The notes: generated by a model from the letters alone, not told the origin. A stretch of 64,000 nucleotides of DNA from DATGMP01 sp035293565 (GCA_035293565.1 DATGMP010000075.1:62001-126000), one strand, 5' to 3'. Shown: positions 1-8,145, counted from the stretch's first letter. Made by a program: numbers and translations.

Positions 1-25
1 GTCACGGGGACGACCTGCTCAAGCG

Positions 26-562
26 CTATTTCTCTGTGGGAAGCGGCACCGGATTGTCGCTCTGCAGCCTCAGCCAAGCGAGCACGTCGGCGCGATCCTG
101 GGGTTTCTTCAAGCCCGCGAAGCCCATCTTGGTCCCCGGAAGAAAGCCCTGCGGATGAGCGATGAACTTGTTGAGCGATTCGAAGTCCCAATTGCCCTTG
201 AAGTTCTTCATGGCGTCGGAATAGGCGTAGTCCGACTTGTGGGCATGCGGACCGCCCACGACACCCCAAAGATTGGGGCCGACCATGTTCGGTCCGCCCT
301 TCGCGAAATTATGGCAGGCCATGCATTGCTTGGCGATCTGCGCGCCATGGTCGGGGTCGGCCTTGGCGAGGAGCGGACCGACCGGCGGGATCTCGGCGGG
401 CTTCGACTCGGTCGTCCCGGCGGTCGCTTCCGCCGCGCCCTCGATGGGATAGGCGAGCTTCGACGGGAAGGTCGGCTGGACCAGCATGCCGGAGACGATG
501 ATCGAGATCATCGCGAGGATGCCGGCGACCAGGATCGCCGCGTAGAGTTTGTTGCTTTCCAT
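26..562 (-). CDS. Membrane-anchored cytochrome c (CycM-like)
   Basis: This is a 178-residue class I cytochrome c that should carry electrons at the periplasmic face of the inner membrane, probably between the bc1 complex and a terminal oxidase (family knowledge). One hydrophobic segment (about residues 7-28) acts as an uncleaved anchor, followed by an Ala/Pro/Glu-rich linker. The heme site CMACH is at residues 80-84, and the probable axial Met is M146 in GTKMGF. An upstream frame extends to 748, but its extra residues are low-complexity and Arg-rich, so I place the start at the ATG just before the anchor. It is divergent from kdsB. Assignment to the CycM/c552 type rests on the anchor-plus-single-heme layout. 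Confidence 0.9.
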   Translation of the reverse strand: MESNKLYAAILVAGILAMISIIVSGMLVQPTFPSKLAYPIEGAAEATAGTTESKPAEIPPVGPLLAKADPDHGAQIAKQCMACHNFAKGGPNMVGPNLWGVVGGPHAHKSDYAYSDAMKNFKGNWDFESLNKFIAHPQGFLPGTKMGFAGLKKPQDRADVLAWLRLQSDNPVPLPTEK

Positions 563-768
563 GCGTTGCCCGTCCGAAGGCCGTGAAGCCGGCCTCGGGC
601 CGGCGACTGGTGAAGAGTGAGCGCGGGAGCGAATCCCCAGCGATCCGCCTCTATAGCCACAGCGAGAGGCCGGGCGGAAGGCTTTTGACGCGACAATCGC
701 GGCGATCGGATCGGGAATTTGCCGGACCGAATGTCGCAGAGCGGCCAAATGAGCCTAATCGCGTGGCC

Positions 769-796
769 TTGACAGTGTCGCCGCCAGGCTTACGAA
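769..796 (+). promoter_or_regulatory. Possible sigma-70 promoter of kdsB
   Basis: A perfect TTGACA at 769-774 is followed after 16 bases by TACGAA at 791-796. The -10 match is weak. Transcription would start only a few bases before the kdsB ATG at 806, giving an almost leaderless message. Confidence 0.3.
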
Positions 797-805
797 ACCT
801 GGGAA

Positions 806-1561
806 ATGTCCGTTTCGCGTTCAGCTCCGACGAACCCAATCGTCCTCATCCCCTCCAGACTTGGTGCTACGCGCCTGCCGGGCAAGCCGCTGCTTCCCAT
901 CGCCGGAGTGCCGATGATCGTGCATGTGTGGCGCCGCGCGATGGAGGCCGAGATCGGGCCCGTGGTCGTCGCCACGCCCGACGCCGAGATCGCCCGCGCG
1001 ATCGAAACCGCCGGCGGCAAGGCCCAGCTCACACGACCCGATCACGAATCGGGCACCGATCGTATCGCGGAAGCTTTGGCGGCGCTGGATCCCGGCGGAC
1101 GATATGATTCCGTGATCAACCTGCAGGGCGATCTTCCGGTCCTTGAGCCGGAAACGATCCGCGCGCCGTTCCGCTTGCTGGCCGACCCCGCGGTCGATCT
1201 CGCAACCCCCGTCGCTCTGGCCGCCGAGCATGAGCGCAGCGATCCCAATGTCGTGAAGGCCGTATTCGAGCCCGCGGGCAGACATCGAGGCCGAGCGCTC
1301 TACTTCACCCGTACCACCGCGCCGAGCGGCGACGGGCCGCTTTATCATCACATCGGACTCTATGCGTTCCGCCGCGACGCACTGACCGCCTTCGTATTGG
1401 CGCCGCACGCCGAGCTCGAGCGGCGCGAAAGGCTGGAGCAGCTCCGCGCGCTGGCGATCGGCCTGAGGATCGAGGTCGCGCTGGTGGACACGGCCCCGCT
1501 CGGCGTCGATACCCAAGCCGATCTCGACCGCGCGCGATCCATTCTCGAGGCACGCCCATGA
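806..1561 (+). CDS. kdsB: 3-deoxy-manno-octulosonate cytidylyltransferase
   Basis: KdsB (251 aa) activates Kdo with CTP to CMP-Kdo, the donor for lipopolysaccharide inner-core assembly in the cytoplasm. The N-terminal nucleotide-binding signature IPSRLGATRLPGKPL is clear, as are INLQGDLPV in the middle and the GLYAFRRDAL-type strand with the ERLEQLRAL segment near the C terminus. The length matches the family. It overlaps pheA by four bases (ATGA), so the two are probably cotranslated, although their pathways are unrelated. No kdsA or other Kdo gene is adjacent. Confidence 0.95.
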   Translation: MSVSRSAPTNPIVLIPSRLGATRLPGKPLLPIAGVPMIVHVWRRAMEAEIGPVVVATPDAEIARAIETAGGKAQLTRPDHESGTDRIAEALAALDPGGRYDSVINLQGDLPVLEPETIRAPFRLLADPAVDLATPVALAAEHERSDPNVVKAVFEPAGRHRGRALYFTRTTAPSGDGPLYHHIGLYAFRRDALTAFVLAPHAELERRERLEQLRALAIGLRIEVALVDTAPLGVDTQADLDRARSILEARP

Positions 1562-2409
1562 CCAAAGCCGCAGGACCGATTGCCTTCCAGGGTCTCCATG
1601 GCGCCTACGCAGACCTGGCCGCGAGGGCCATCTTCCCCGGACTGGCCACGCTGCCCTGCCCTACCTTCGAAGCCGTGTTCGTCGCGGTCCGCGAGGGCAA
1701 GGCCGACCGCGGCGTGATCCCGGTCGAGAATTCCCTTTATGGGCGGATCGCGGATATTCACCATCTGCTGCCCGGGGGCGGGCTCAAGATCGTCGGCGAA
1801 TGCTACCAGCCGATCCATCACTGCCTGCTGGGCGTCAAGGGGGCCAAGCTGGAGCAGGTGCGCGAGGCGTTGAGTCAGGAGCCGGCGCTGGGACAGGTCG
1901 CGAAGACGCTGCGCCGCTTGGGGCTGAAGCCTGTGGCGCGGACCGATACGGCGGGATCGGCGGCCGAGGTGGCGGCGACCGGCGATCCCTCCAAAGCCGC
2001 GGTCGCGTCGTTGCTCGCGGCCGAAATTCACGGCCTCGATATCCTCGTTCGCAACATCCAGGACGAAGAGCACAACACGACCCGTTTCCTGGTGATGGCG
2101 CGGGAATCGGTTTCGGTTCCGCCGGAGGCTCCAATCGCCGTCGTCGGCTTCGCCTTCGAGGTGCGCAACATCCCGGCCGCGCTTTACAAGGTTCTGGGCG
2201 GTTTTGCGACCAACGGCATCAATATGACGAAACTCGAGAGCTACATGGTGGGCGGCTCCTTCGCCGCCACGCAATTCTATGCCGAGGTCGAGGGCCGCAT
2301 CGACGACCCCGCCATGGAACGCGCCTTCGAGGAGCTCAAATTCTTCGCCCGCTCGTTCGACATATTGGGCGCCTTTGCGGGTGACCCGGAACGGCGCAAG
2401 GGGAAGTAG
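1558..2409 (+). CDS. pheA: Prephenate dehydratase
   Basis: This is a monofunctional prephenate dehydratase (283 aa) converting prephenate to phenylpyruvate in phenylalanine synthesis. The catalytic domain fills about residues 1-185, with GVIPVENS and the hallmark NTTRF (conserved Thr and Arg). A C-terminal ACT domain follows (about 195-275) and is expected to bind phenylalanine for feedback inhibition. The usual ESRP element of that domain reads ESYM here, a change I believe common in alphaproteobacterial members. There is no chorismate mutase domain, so that step must be encoded elsewhere. The start overlaps the kdsB stop. Confidence 0.95.
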   Translation: MTKAAGPIAFQGLHGAYADLAARAIFPGLATLPCPTFEAVFVAVREGKADRGVIPVENSLYGRIADIHHLLPGGGLKIVGECYQPIHHCLLGVKGAKLEQVREALSQEPALGQVAKTLRRLGLKPVARTDTAGSAAEVAATGDPSKAAVASLLAAEIHGLDILVRNIQDEEHNTTRFLVMARESVSVPPEAPIAVVGFAFEVRNIPAALYKVLGGFATNGINMTKLESYMVGGSFAATQFYAEVEGRIDDPAMERAFEELKFFARSFDILGAFAGDPERRKGK

Positions 2410-2410
2410 A

Positions 2411-2606
2411 TCAACACTTCGCGGCAAGTCGCCGATCGATTGCCGCCTTGGCCGCCTTCACCGCGTCATTATGCGTGCCCGAGATTTCGCCGCTTTCAAC
2501 TTCGAATGAAGGACGGCCGAGGGTTGAGCTATGCGTGGCCCAACGCCAAGCGCCGTTTCCGAGGTCGGTCAGCGAGTAGGACTCGCACCTCCAAGATCAG
2601 CGCCAT
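2411..2606 (-). pseudogene. Small ORF with apparent one-base frameshift
   Basis: On the minus strand a frame without its own start ends at a TGA two bases beyond the pheA stop. It reads like real protein: a Trp-containing middle (GNGAWRWATHS) and an Ala/Lys-rich helical end (DAVKAAKAAIDRRLAAKC). An ATG at 2606 opens a different frame (MALILEVR). Skipping one G near 2582 joins the two into a coherent protein of about 65 residues. I do not recognise the family. It may be a decayed gene, a sequencing error, or coincidence. Confidence 0.35.
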
Positions 2607-2625
2607 GCCTGGCGCACAAATAGAA

Positions 2626-2657
2626 AACGGGACGATCTCTTTCGAGATCGCCCCGTT
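2626..2657 (-). terminator. Hairpin, possible vapBC terminator
   Basis: Two 14-base arms with one A/C mismatch enclose a TTTC loop (plus-strand reading). Read on the minus strand the stem is followed by TTTTCTATTT, so it could end transcription arriving from vapBC. On the plus strand no T-run follows, so it is a poor terminator for pheA. Confidence 0.5.
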
Positions 2658-2828
2658 CCTGTACATGAGTGTCTAACCGTGCGTGCTCTTTACCGAAAGA
2701 TTGAAATAGCGCTGCTCATAATAGGGACGACCTGTGCCGGCTCCACACTGTCTCGGGCATGGTCCGATCGGCGTGGTCTCCCGGCCGGCGCTTGCCGTCC
2801 ATAAACCCTGCCAAGCAATAATCATGCC

Positions 2829-2876
2829 AATAGACGCAAGGCATTGATCGGGTTCAATTTCACCAATGCGTCTATT
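2829..2876. repeat. 10-bp inverted repeat, 28-bp spacer
   Basis: AATAGACGCA at 2829-2838 is perfectly inverted as TGCGTCTATT at 2867-2876. The site lies just past the 3' end of vapC in AT-richer DNA. It could be an operator, a hairpin, or the remains of a mobile-element end. Nothing else identifies it. Confidence 0.5.
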
Positions 2877-2932
2877 TGCAAGTGTAAAAAGAACCGACGG
2901 TTAACGCGACGGCGAGCGGCCAGGAATTCGAT

Positions 2933-3301
2933 CTAGGAAATCGCAGCCGTGAGTTCCAAGCGAACCGCGACGGCGTGAAGCCTTCGGTCTTTCGTCCAGA
3001 TTCGCGTGTCAGCCGTCAGCGCCGCGGCAGCAAGCAGATGAGCGTCGACGTATCCGATTCCCCTTCCGGCCAGATCATGGCGGTCGATGAAATGCAGCAC
3101 CTCGGCATCAGTAGCGACATCGGCGCGAGGCAGATCCGATAACGATATCAGGACAACCTCGCGTCCATGTAGGCGGCCCAGAGCGAGTTCGCCGACAACA
3201 AACGGGTGTGTCGACACCAGCCCGGCGCTAAGTAAGCCAATCAGACGTTCGTCGCTTTTCCGCAGATGATCCACCCAGACCGACGTATCGACCAGAATCA
3301 A
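2933..3301 (-). CDS. vapC: VapC-type PIN-domain ribonuclease toxin
   Basis: This 122-residue PIN-domain protein should be an RNA endonuclease whose activity is held off by the adjacent antitoxin. The acidic metal-binding residues are all present: D5 in LVDTSVW, E38 in VVGEL, D86 in GYVDAHLL and D105 in TKDRRL, so the toxin looks intact. The start is a TTG whose last bases form the vapB stop (TTGA), implying translational coupling. It sits in an AT-richer patch downstream of tRNA-Ser, a typical place for acquired modules. The tRNA or RNA it cuts cannot be told from sequence. Confidence 0.88.
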   Translation of the reverse strand: MILVDTSVWVDHLRKSDERLIGLLSAGLVSTHPFVVGELALGRLHGREVVLISLSDLPRADVATDAEVLHFIDRHDLAGRGIGYVDAHLLAAAALTADTRIWTKDRRLHAVAVRLELTAAIS

Positions 3302-3495
3302 GGCGCACCAGGACGGCGCCGCGGCGGTGCGGCCAGATCCGGCTCGCTGCCGCCGAGCCGTGCCAACCGTCGCGCGCTCTCGCGTTCGATCAACGCCTTG
3401 AGGGCCTCTCGAACCAAGCTGGATTTCTCTTTGAGTCCGGTAAAGGCTTGAGCCTTCGCTACCAGGTCATCATCTAGAGCGAGCGTCGTTCGCAT
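3298..3495 (-). CDS. vapB: VapB-type antitoxin
   Basis: This 65-residue protein begins MRTTLALDDDLV, the pattern of the ribbon-helix-helix VapB family in which the N-terminal strand binds DNA and the C-terminal tail wraps the toxin. The tail here is Arg/Pro-rich (APPRRRPGAP). I chose the ATG at 3495, preceded by GGAGAT, over one 60 bases upstream because family members start with this strand. The antitoxin and VapC-VapB complex are expected to repress their own promoter, which should lie at about 3500-3560. Confidence 0.85.
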   Translation of the reverse strand: MRTTLALDDDLVAKAQAFTGLKEKSSLVREALKALIERESARRLARLGGSEPDLAAPPRRRPGAP

Positions 3496-3791
3496 TTCTA
3501 TATCTCCGTTGAGGCACGATATTAGCATCATTTGATACCGAAACCAGTGCCTCACCCAAACCGACTCCGCCTCTTAAGACGTACGGCTACCTCGTATAGA
3601 CTGCGCCTCCACGATCCGCTCGTAGGGCGCTGGAACCTAGTCACATCCGTTATTCGCGCTTCCGGCCGACACGCCCTTCCCGCGGTGATCGACCCGCGGC
3701 TGAACTCGTCCGTGACGCGGCCGAGTTTCAGTCTCGGTCGGAACAGCGGCTCTCGAGACGGCGGCTTAAGCTCACTTTGAAATCTGAGCGC
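3496..3791. other. Noncoding stretch between vapB and tRNA-Ser
   Basis: About 300 bases with no convincing gene. The end nearest vapB is AT-rich and probably holds the vapBC promoter/operator; a TAATAT reads on the minus strand near 3520. I looked here and at 2.4-3.5 kb for a second copy of the tRNA 3' end that would mark an integrated element and saw none. Confidence 0.45.
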
Positions 3792-3885
3792 TGGCGGAGG
3801 GAGAGGGATTCGAACCCTCGATAGGGCTTTTGGGCCCTATAACGGTTTAGCAAACCGCCGCCTTCAGCCGCTCGGCCATCCCTCC
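3792..3885 (-). tRNA. tRNA-Ser(GCT)
   Basis: The minus strand folds as a class II tRNA with a long variable arm. The acceptor stem pairs GGAGGGA with TCCCTCC, the D-arm includes GGCCGAGCGGC, the anticodon loop TTTGCTAAA gives anticodon GCT (serine, AGC/AGU codons), and the variable arm pairs AGGGC with GCCCT. The T-loop GGTTCGAATCC is canonical. The discriminator is G and the 3' CCA is encoded (3792-3794). Its 3' end faces the vapBC region. Confidence 0.97.
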
Positions 3886-4122
3886 AACAATCTCCAAGTC
3901 CGGCGCGCGCCGGACTGAGTGGACCCGTTGATAGCGACGTTTCTCGCGAAGGTCCAATGGCTTGTCAAATGGCCTCCGCAAGCCGAGGGCATCAACGTTA
4001 CCCTTGGATTTCGATTGCTTCACATCCTCCTCACTTTTTCCGGAATTTTTAGAGGGATCGTTAACCACTCCGATGCTCTCTTGGAGGCCCAGAATGGGCA
4101 GACTTGAGGGGAGAACCGCGCA

Positions 4123-4362
4123 ATGAATATTTCCCAACGTTCGCTAGATACGCTTATGGATCTCGTGGAGAATCGCATCGCCTGCATGGAGGTGATGGGC
4201 CGCGAGGACATGCGGGAGCTCGCCTACCTGCATCGCTGCCGGAACGAGCTGCACGCGTTCATGATGGGAGATGCTTCGGGCGCCCTGCCCTCGCCCTCGG
4301 GCCGCCGCCGCGGCCGTCCGCCGAAGAATCAGTCGGCCGTTCAGCAGATCGCCGCGAACTGA
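4123..4362 (+). CDS. Small protein with AT-hook-like tail
   Basis: This 79-residue protein has a helical N-terminal part (about 1-50, leucine, methionine and acidic rich) and a basic tail, GRRRGRPPKNQ, containing the GRP core of an AT-hook flanked by Arg and Lys. AT-hooks bind the minor groove of AT-rich DNA, so a nucleoid or regulatory role is possible but is inference. The ATG at 4123 was chosen because a GAGGGGAG ribosome-binding site precedes it. It converges on gatB with a 6-base gap. I recognise no named family. Confidence 0.7.
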   Translation: MNISQRSLDTLMDLVENRIACMEVMGREDMRELAYLHRCRNELHAFMMGDASGALPSPSGRRRGRPPKNQSAVQQIAAN

Positions 4363-4368
4363 GCGGCG

Positions 4369-5826
4369 TCAGCCCGCCAATTTCTTCTTGAGCTGCTCGT
4401 TCACGAGAGCGGGATTTGCCTTGCCCCCGCTCTCTCGCATCACCTGACCGACGAAGAATCCGAACAGCTTGTCCTTGCCGGACCGGTATTCGGCAACCTT
4501 GTCCGCATTCTTGGCCATGACGGCGTCGATCACCGCATCGATCGCGCCGGTGTCGGTCACCTGACGCAAGCCCTTCTCTTCGACGATCGACGCGGCGCCT
4601 TTACCGCTCGCCAGCATCTCGGCGAACACGTCCTTGGCGATGCGGCCCGAGATCGTATTATCGGCAAGCAGATCCAGCAGCTCGCCGAGCGATTCCGCCG
4701 AAATCGGCGATTGCTCAATATCATGGCCGCTCTTGTTGAGCGCGCCTAGCAGCTCGGTGATGACCCAGTTGGCCGCGATTTTCGGATCGCGCTTGCCGGC
4801 TAAGACCTTCTCATAGAAATCGGCGCGCGCCTGCTCGGCGACCAGCACGCCCGCGTCGTATGCGGACAGGCCGCTATTCTGCATGAACCGCCGCCGCTTG
4901 GCGTCCGGCAGTTCCGGCAGTTCCAACCGGACACGCTCGATCATCGCGTCGTCGAGCTCGAGCGGCAGCAGATCGGGGTCCGGAAAATAGCGATAGTCGA
5001 ACGCCTCTTCCTTGCTCCGCATCGAACGGGTCACGCCCTGGCGAGCATCCCACAGGCGTGTCTCCTGGACGATGGCTCCGCCCTCCTCGATGATCTCGAT
5101 CTGGCGGCGCGCTTCATATTCGATCGCAGCCTGGATGTAGCGGACGGAATTGACGTTCTTGATCTCGCAGCGCGTGCCGTAGGGCGCGCCGGGCTTGCGC
5201 ACGGAGAGATTCACGTCGCAGCGCATGCTGCCTTCGTCCATGTTCCCGTCGCAGGTGCCGAGATAGCGCAGGATGGTGCGCAGCTTGCGGACATAGGCTG
5301 CGGCCTCGTCGGCCGAACGCATGTCGGGCTCGGAGACGATTTCCATCAGCGCCACGCCGGACCGGTTCAGATCGACGAAGGTCTTGGTCGCATGCTGGTC
5401 ATGCAGCGACTTGCCGGCATCCTGCTCAAGATGAAGACGCGTGACGCCAATCGCCCGCGTGCTGCCGTCGGGCAGATCGATCTCGATCGTACCCTTGCCG
5501 ACGATCGGGTGGGCGTATTGCGAGATCTGATAGCCCTGCGGCAGGTCGGCATAGAAGTAATTCTTCCGTTCGAAGACCGAGAGCTTGTTGATCTGCGCAT
5601 TGAGGCCGAGGCCCGTCTTCACGGCCTGCTCGACGCAATATTCGTTCAGCACCGGCAGCATGCCGGGCATGGCCGCATCGACCAGGCTGACCTGCGTGTT
5701 CGGATCGCCGCCGAATTCCGTCGGCGCGCCCGAGAACAGCTTGGACTTCGAGATCACCTGGGCATGGACCTCGAGCCCGATCACCATCTCCCACTGGCCG
5801 GTCTGGCCTTCGATCAGTTCCGCCAT
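4369..5826 (-). CDS. gatB: Asp-tRNA(Asn)/Glu-tRNA(Gln) amidotransferase subunit B
   Basis: GatB (485 aa) is the kinase and tRNA-binding subunit of GatCAB, which activates Asp or Glu mischarged on tRNA(Asn) or tRNA(Gln) before ammonia transfer. GLEVHAQ and the metal-site region FYADLPQGYQISQ near the N terminus are diagnostic, as is the cradle segment DGNMDEGSMRCDVN. The C-terminal helical/YqeY tail (about residues 335-485), which grips the tRNA elbow, is full length and ends in KLAG. It lies 17 bases after gatA and is last in the gatC-gatA-gatB operon. Confidence 0.97.
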   Translation of the reverse strand: MAELIEGQTGQWEMVIGLEVHAQVISKSKLFSGAPTEFGGDPNTQVSLVDAAMPGMLPVLNEYCVEQAVKTGLGLNAQINKLSVFERKNYFYADLPQGYQISQYAHPIVGKGTIEIDLPDGSTRAIGVTRLHLEQDAGKSLHDQHATKTFVDLNRSGVALMEIVSEPDMRSADEAAAYVRKLRTILRYLGTCDGNMDEGSMRCDVNLSVRKPGAPYGTRCEIKNVNSVRYIQAAIEYEARRQIEIIEEGGAIVQETRLWDARQGVTRSMRSKEEAFDYRYFPDPDLLPLELDDAMIERVRLELPELPDAKRRRFMQNSGLSAYDAGVLVAEQARADFYEKVLAGKRDPKIAANWVITELLGALNKSGHDIEQSPISAESLGELLDLLADNTISGRIAKDVFAEMLASGKGAASIVEEKGLRQVTDTGAIDAVIDAVMAKNADKVAEYRSGKDKLFGFFVGQVMRESGGKANPALVNEQLKKKLAG

Positions 5827-5843
5827 ATCAGGCCACCATCACT

Positions 5844-7319
5844 TCACGCCGCCATTACCTGAGGCACCGCCGAAAAAGCGGCCGCCTTTTCGAGCGCCGC
5901 CGCGCCCGCGATCACGGTCTCCTCGTCGAAGGGTCGGCCGAGGAGCTGCAGCCCCAGCGGCAAACCGGCCGCATCGAGACCGGCCGGCACCGAGATGCCC
6001 GGCAGTCCGGCCAACGACGCCGGCACGGTGAACACGTCATTCAGATACATGGCGATCGGATCGTCCGATTTCTCGCCGATCGCGAAAGCCGCCGACGGCG
6101 CGGTCGGGGTTAGGACGAGGTCACAGGATTGAAAGGCCTGCTCGAAGTCGCGCGCAATCAGCGCCCGCACCTTCTGGGCCTTGATGTAGTAGGCGTCGAA
6201 ATAGCCGGCCGAGAGCACATAGGTGCCGATCAGGATCCGGCGCTTAACCTCCGCGCCGAAACCTTCGGCTCGCGTGCCCTCGTACAGCTCGGTCAGGTCC
6301 TTGCCCGGCACGCGGAGCCCGTAGCGGACTCCGTCGTAACGCGCGAGGTTCGACGAGCATTCTGCCGGCGCAACGATGTAATAGGTGGCGAGCGCGTAGC
6401 GCGTGTGCGGCAGGCTGATCTCAACCGTCTCCGCGCCGGCATCCCTGAGCCATGCCTCGCCCTGTCGCCAGAGGCTGTCGATCTCGGCCGGCATGCCGTC
6501 CACGCGGTATTCGCGCGGCACGCCGATCTTCAGGCCCTTGATCGAACGGCCGACGGCCGCCTGGTAATCGGGCACCGGCAGATCGACGCTGGTCGAATCC
6601 TTGGGATCGAAGCCAGCCATGGATTTGAGCATGATCGCGCAATCCTCGACGGTGCGCGCGAAAGGCCCGGCCTGATCGAGCGACGAGGCGAAGGCGACGA
6701 TGCCCCAGCGCGAGCAGCGGCCATAGGTCGGCTTCATCCCGACAATGCCGCAGAAGGCCGCCGGCTGCCGGATGGATCCGCCGGTGTCGGTTCCTGTCGC
6801 GCCCGGCGCCAGCCGCGCGGCCACGGCCGCGGCCGATCCGCCGGATGAGCCGCCCGGCACGAGCGGACGATTGTCGCCCTTGCGCCGCCAGGGGCTCTCC
6901 ACCGCGCCATAGGCGCTCGTCATATTGGAGGAGCCCATCGCGAACTCGTCGAGATTGGCCTTGCCCAGCATAACCGCGCCGTCTCGGAACAGGTTGGCGG
7001 TCACCGTCGATTCATAGGTCGGCACGAAGCCCTTCAAAATCTTGCTGCCGGCCGTCGTCTGAACGCCGCGCGTGCAGAACAGATCCTTGATCGCGAGCGG
7101 TATGCCCTCGAGCGGCCCCGCCTCGCCCCGGTGACGATGCCCATCCGCCGCCTTGGCGCGCGCGATCGCCAGCTCCGGCGTCTCGACGATGAAGGCGTTG
7201 AGCGCCCTGGCATTCTCCATCGCCGCCAGGTGCGCCTCGGTCAGCTGATGAGCGGAGATCTCGCTCTTCCCCAGCTGCTTCAGCGCCTCCGCGATGGTAA
7301 GGTCGGTGAGCTTGGTCAT
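5844..7319 (-). CDS. gatA: Asp-tRNA(Asn)/Glu-tRNA(Gln) amidotransferase subunit A
   Basis: GatA (491 aa) is the glutaminase of GatCAB and an amidase-signature enzyme. The Ser-cisSer-Lys triad is visible as K78 (AIKDLF), S158 within GGSSGGS and S182 in GTDTGGSIR. Ammonia released from glutamine is channelled to GatB. The ATG overlaps the gatC stop in ATGA. The length and the family's conserved blocks show that it is intact. Confidence 0.97.
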   Translation of the reverse strand: MTKLTDLTIAEALKQLGKSEISAHQLTEAHLAAMENARALNAFIVETPELAIARAKAADGHRHRGEAGPLEGIPLAIKDLFCTRGVQTTAGSKILKGFVPTYESTVTANLFRDGAVMLGKANLDEFAMGSSNMTSAYGAVESPWRRKGDNRPLVPGGSSGGSAAAVAARLAPGATGTDTGGSIRQPAAFCGIVGMKPTYGRCSRWGIVAFASSLDQAGPFARTVEDCAIMLKSMAGFDPKDSTSVDLPVPDYQAAVGRSIKGLKIGVPREYRVDGMPAEIDSLWRQGEAWLRDAGAETVEISLPHTRYALATYYIVAPAECSSNLARYDGVRYGLRVPGKDLTELYEGTRAEGFGAEVKRRILIGTYVLSAGYFDAYYIKAQKVRALIARDFEQAFQSCDLVLTPTAPSAAFAIGEKSDDPIAMYLNDVFTVPASLAGLPGISVPAGLDAAGLPLGLQLLGRPFDEETVIAGAAALEKAAAFSAVPQVMAA

Positions 7320-7603
7320 TCGACCACCTTGGGCACGCCGAAGAAGCCGCTGATCGGTTCCGGCGCGTTGGCGAGGATATCCTCGCGGTCGGTCGAATGG
7401 TCGACCACGTCCGGACGAAGCCTTTGCCGCGCGCCGACGACGCTGGTCAGCGGCTCGACGCCGTCGGTATTCACCTCCTGAAGCTGCTCCACCCAGCCGA
7501 TCACGCTGGAGAGCTCGGCCGCGAGATGCGTCCGCTCTTCCTCGGTCAGACGGATACGGGCGAGGCGCGCGATCTTGGCGACCGCGGCAGCATCGAGTGA
7601 CAT
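7316..7603 (-). CDS. gatC: Asp-tRNA(Asn)/Glu-tRNA(Gln) amidotransferase subunit C
   Basis: GatC (95 aa) is the small belt-like subunit that wraps GatA and GatB and stabilises the complex. The N-terminal VAKIARLARIRLTEEE and later GWVEQLQEVNTDGVEP segments are typical. I start it at the ATG at 7603 (MSLDAAAV), because family members begin just before the first helix; an upstream ATG at 7645 would add 14 unusual residues. It heads the gatCAB operon and is divergent from ruvX, with only 47 bases between the starts. Confidence 0.93.
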   Translation of the reverse strand: MSLDAAAVAKIARLARIRLTEEERTHLAAELSSVIGWVEQLQEVNTDGVEPLTSVVGARQRLRPDVVDHSTDREDILANAPEPISGFFGVPKVVE

Positions 7604-7650
7604 GATCGTGCCTAGTTCTTTCTTCGAAAGAGGGTTAGGTATCACCCGCC

Positions 7651-8145
7651 ATGGCGATCCGCAACCCGCACGAACTCAAGGCTTTGCTCGCTCCGGGGCG
7701 CCGTTTGGCGGGGCTGGATGTGGGCGAGAAGACGATCGGCGTCGCCGTCTCCGACCCCGGCCTCGGCATCGCTTCCCCGATCGACACCATCCGTCGGACC
7801 AAGTTTGGCGAGGATGTAAAGGCGCTGGCCAAGATGCTGTCGGGCCGCGAAATCGGCGGCTTCGTCGTCGGTTTGCCGATCAATATGGACGGAACCGAGG
7901 GGCCCCGCTGCCAGTCGGTGCGCCATTTCGCCGACAACCTGCTCCAGCACGCCGATTTGCTGGGCCGGGAACCGGAAATCGCCTTCTGGGACGAGCGGCT
8001 GTCCACGGCCGCGGTGGAGCGCTTCATGATCGAGCAGGCCGATATGAGCCGGGGAAAGCGCGCCCATGCGGTGGACAAGATGGCCGCCGCGTATATCCTT
8101 CAGGGCGCGCTCGACGCGATGACGTCGCGCGCCGCCAGGCCATAA
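7651..8145 (+). CDS. ruvX: YqgF/RuvX-family nuclease
   Basis: This 164-residue RNase H-fold protein belongs to the YqgF family, proposed both as a Holliday-junction resolvase and as a processor of the 16S rRNA 5' end. LDVGEKTIGVAVSD carries the first catalytic Asp, FVVGLPINMDG is conserved, and WDERLST plus the distal HAVDKMAAAYILQ supply the remaining acidic residues. It is the first gene of a long plus-strand run. The family's essential role in vivo is thought to be rRNA maturation, so the resolvase label should be read with care. Confidence 0.9.
   Translation: MAIRNPHELKALLAPGRRLAGLDVGEKTIGVAVSDPGLGIASPIDTIRRTKFGEDVKALAKMLSGREIGGFVVGLPINMDGTEGPRCQSVRHFADNLLQHADLLGREPEIAFWDERLSTAAVERFMIEQADMSRGKRAHAVDKMAAAYILQGALDAMTSRAARP

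Larger units (their letters stand above)
2410..2932. other. Gene-poor stretch between pheA and vapC
   Basis: No intact gene is visible in these 523 bases. The stretch holds the frameshifted ORF next to pheA, a 14-bp hairpin at 2626-2657 and a 10-bp inverted repeat at 2829-2876. From about 2660 to 2930 it is more AT-rich than its surroundings, which fits an accessory insertion beside the tRNA gene. Confidence 0.5.

Noticed and set aside
563..748. N-terminal extension of the cytochrome c gene
   Set aside because: It is Arg/Ser-rich, has no signal features, and the membrane anchor starts at the internal ATG.
1360..2427. A 355-codon frame antisense to kdsB-pheA
   Set aside because: It runs opposite two well-supported enzymes and has the Arg-rich composition of a shadow frame.
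3532..3780. Open frame between vapB and tRNA-Ser
   Set aside because: No ribosome-binding site and a random Arg/Ser/Leu composition; probably noncoding.
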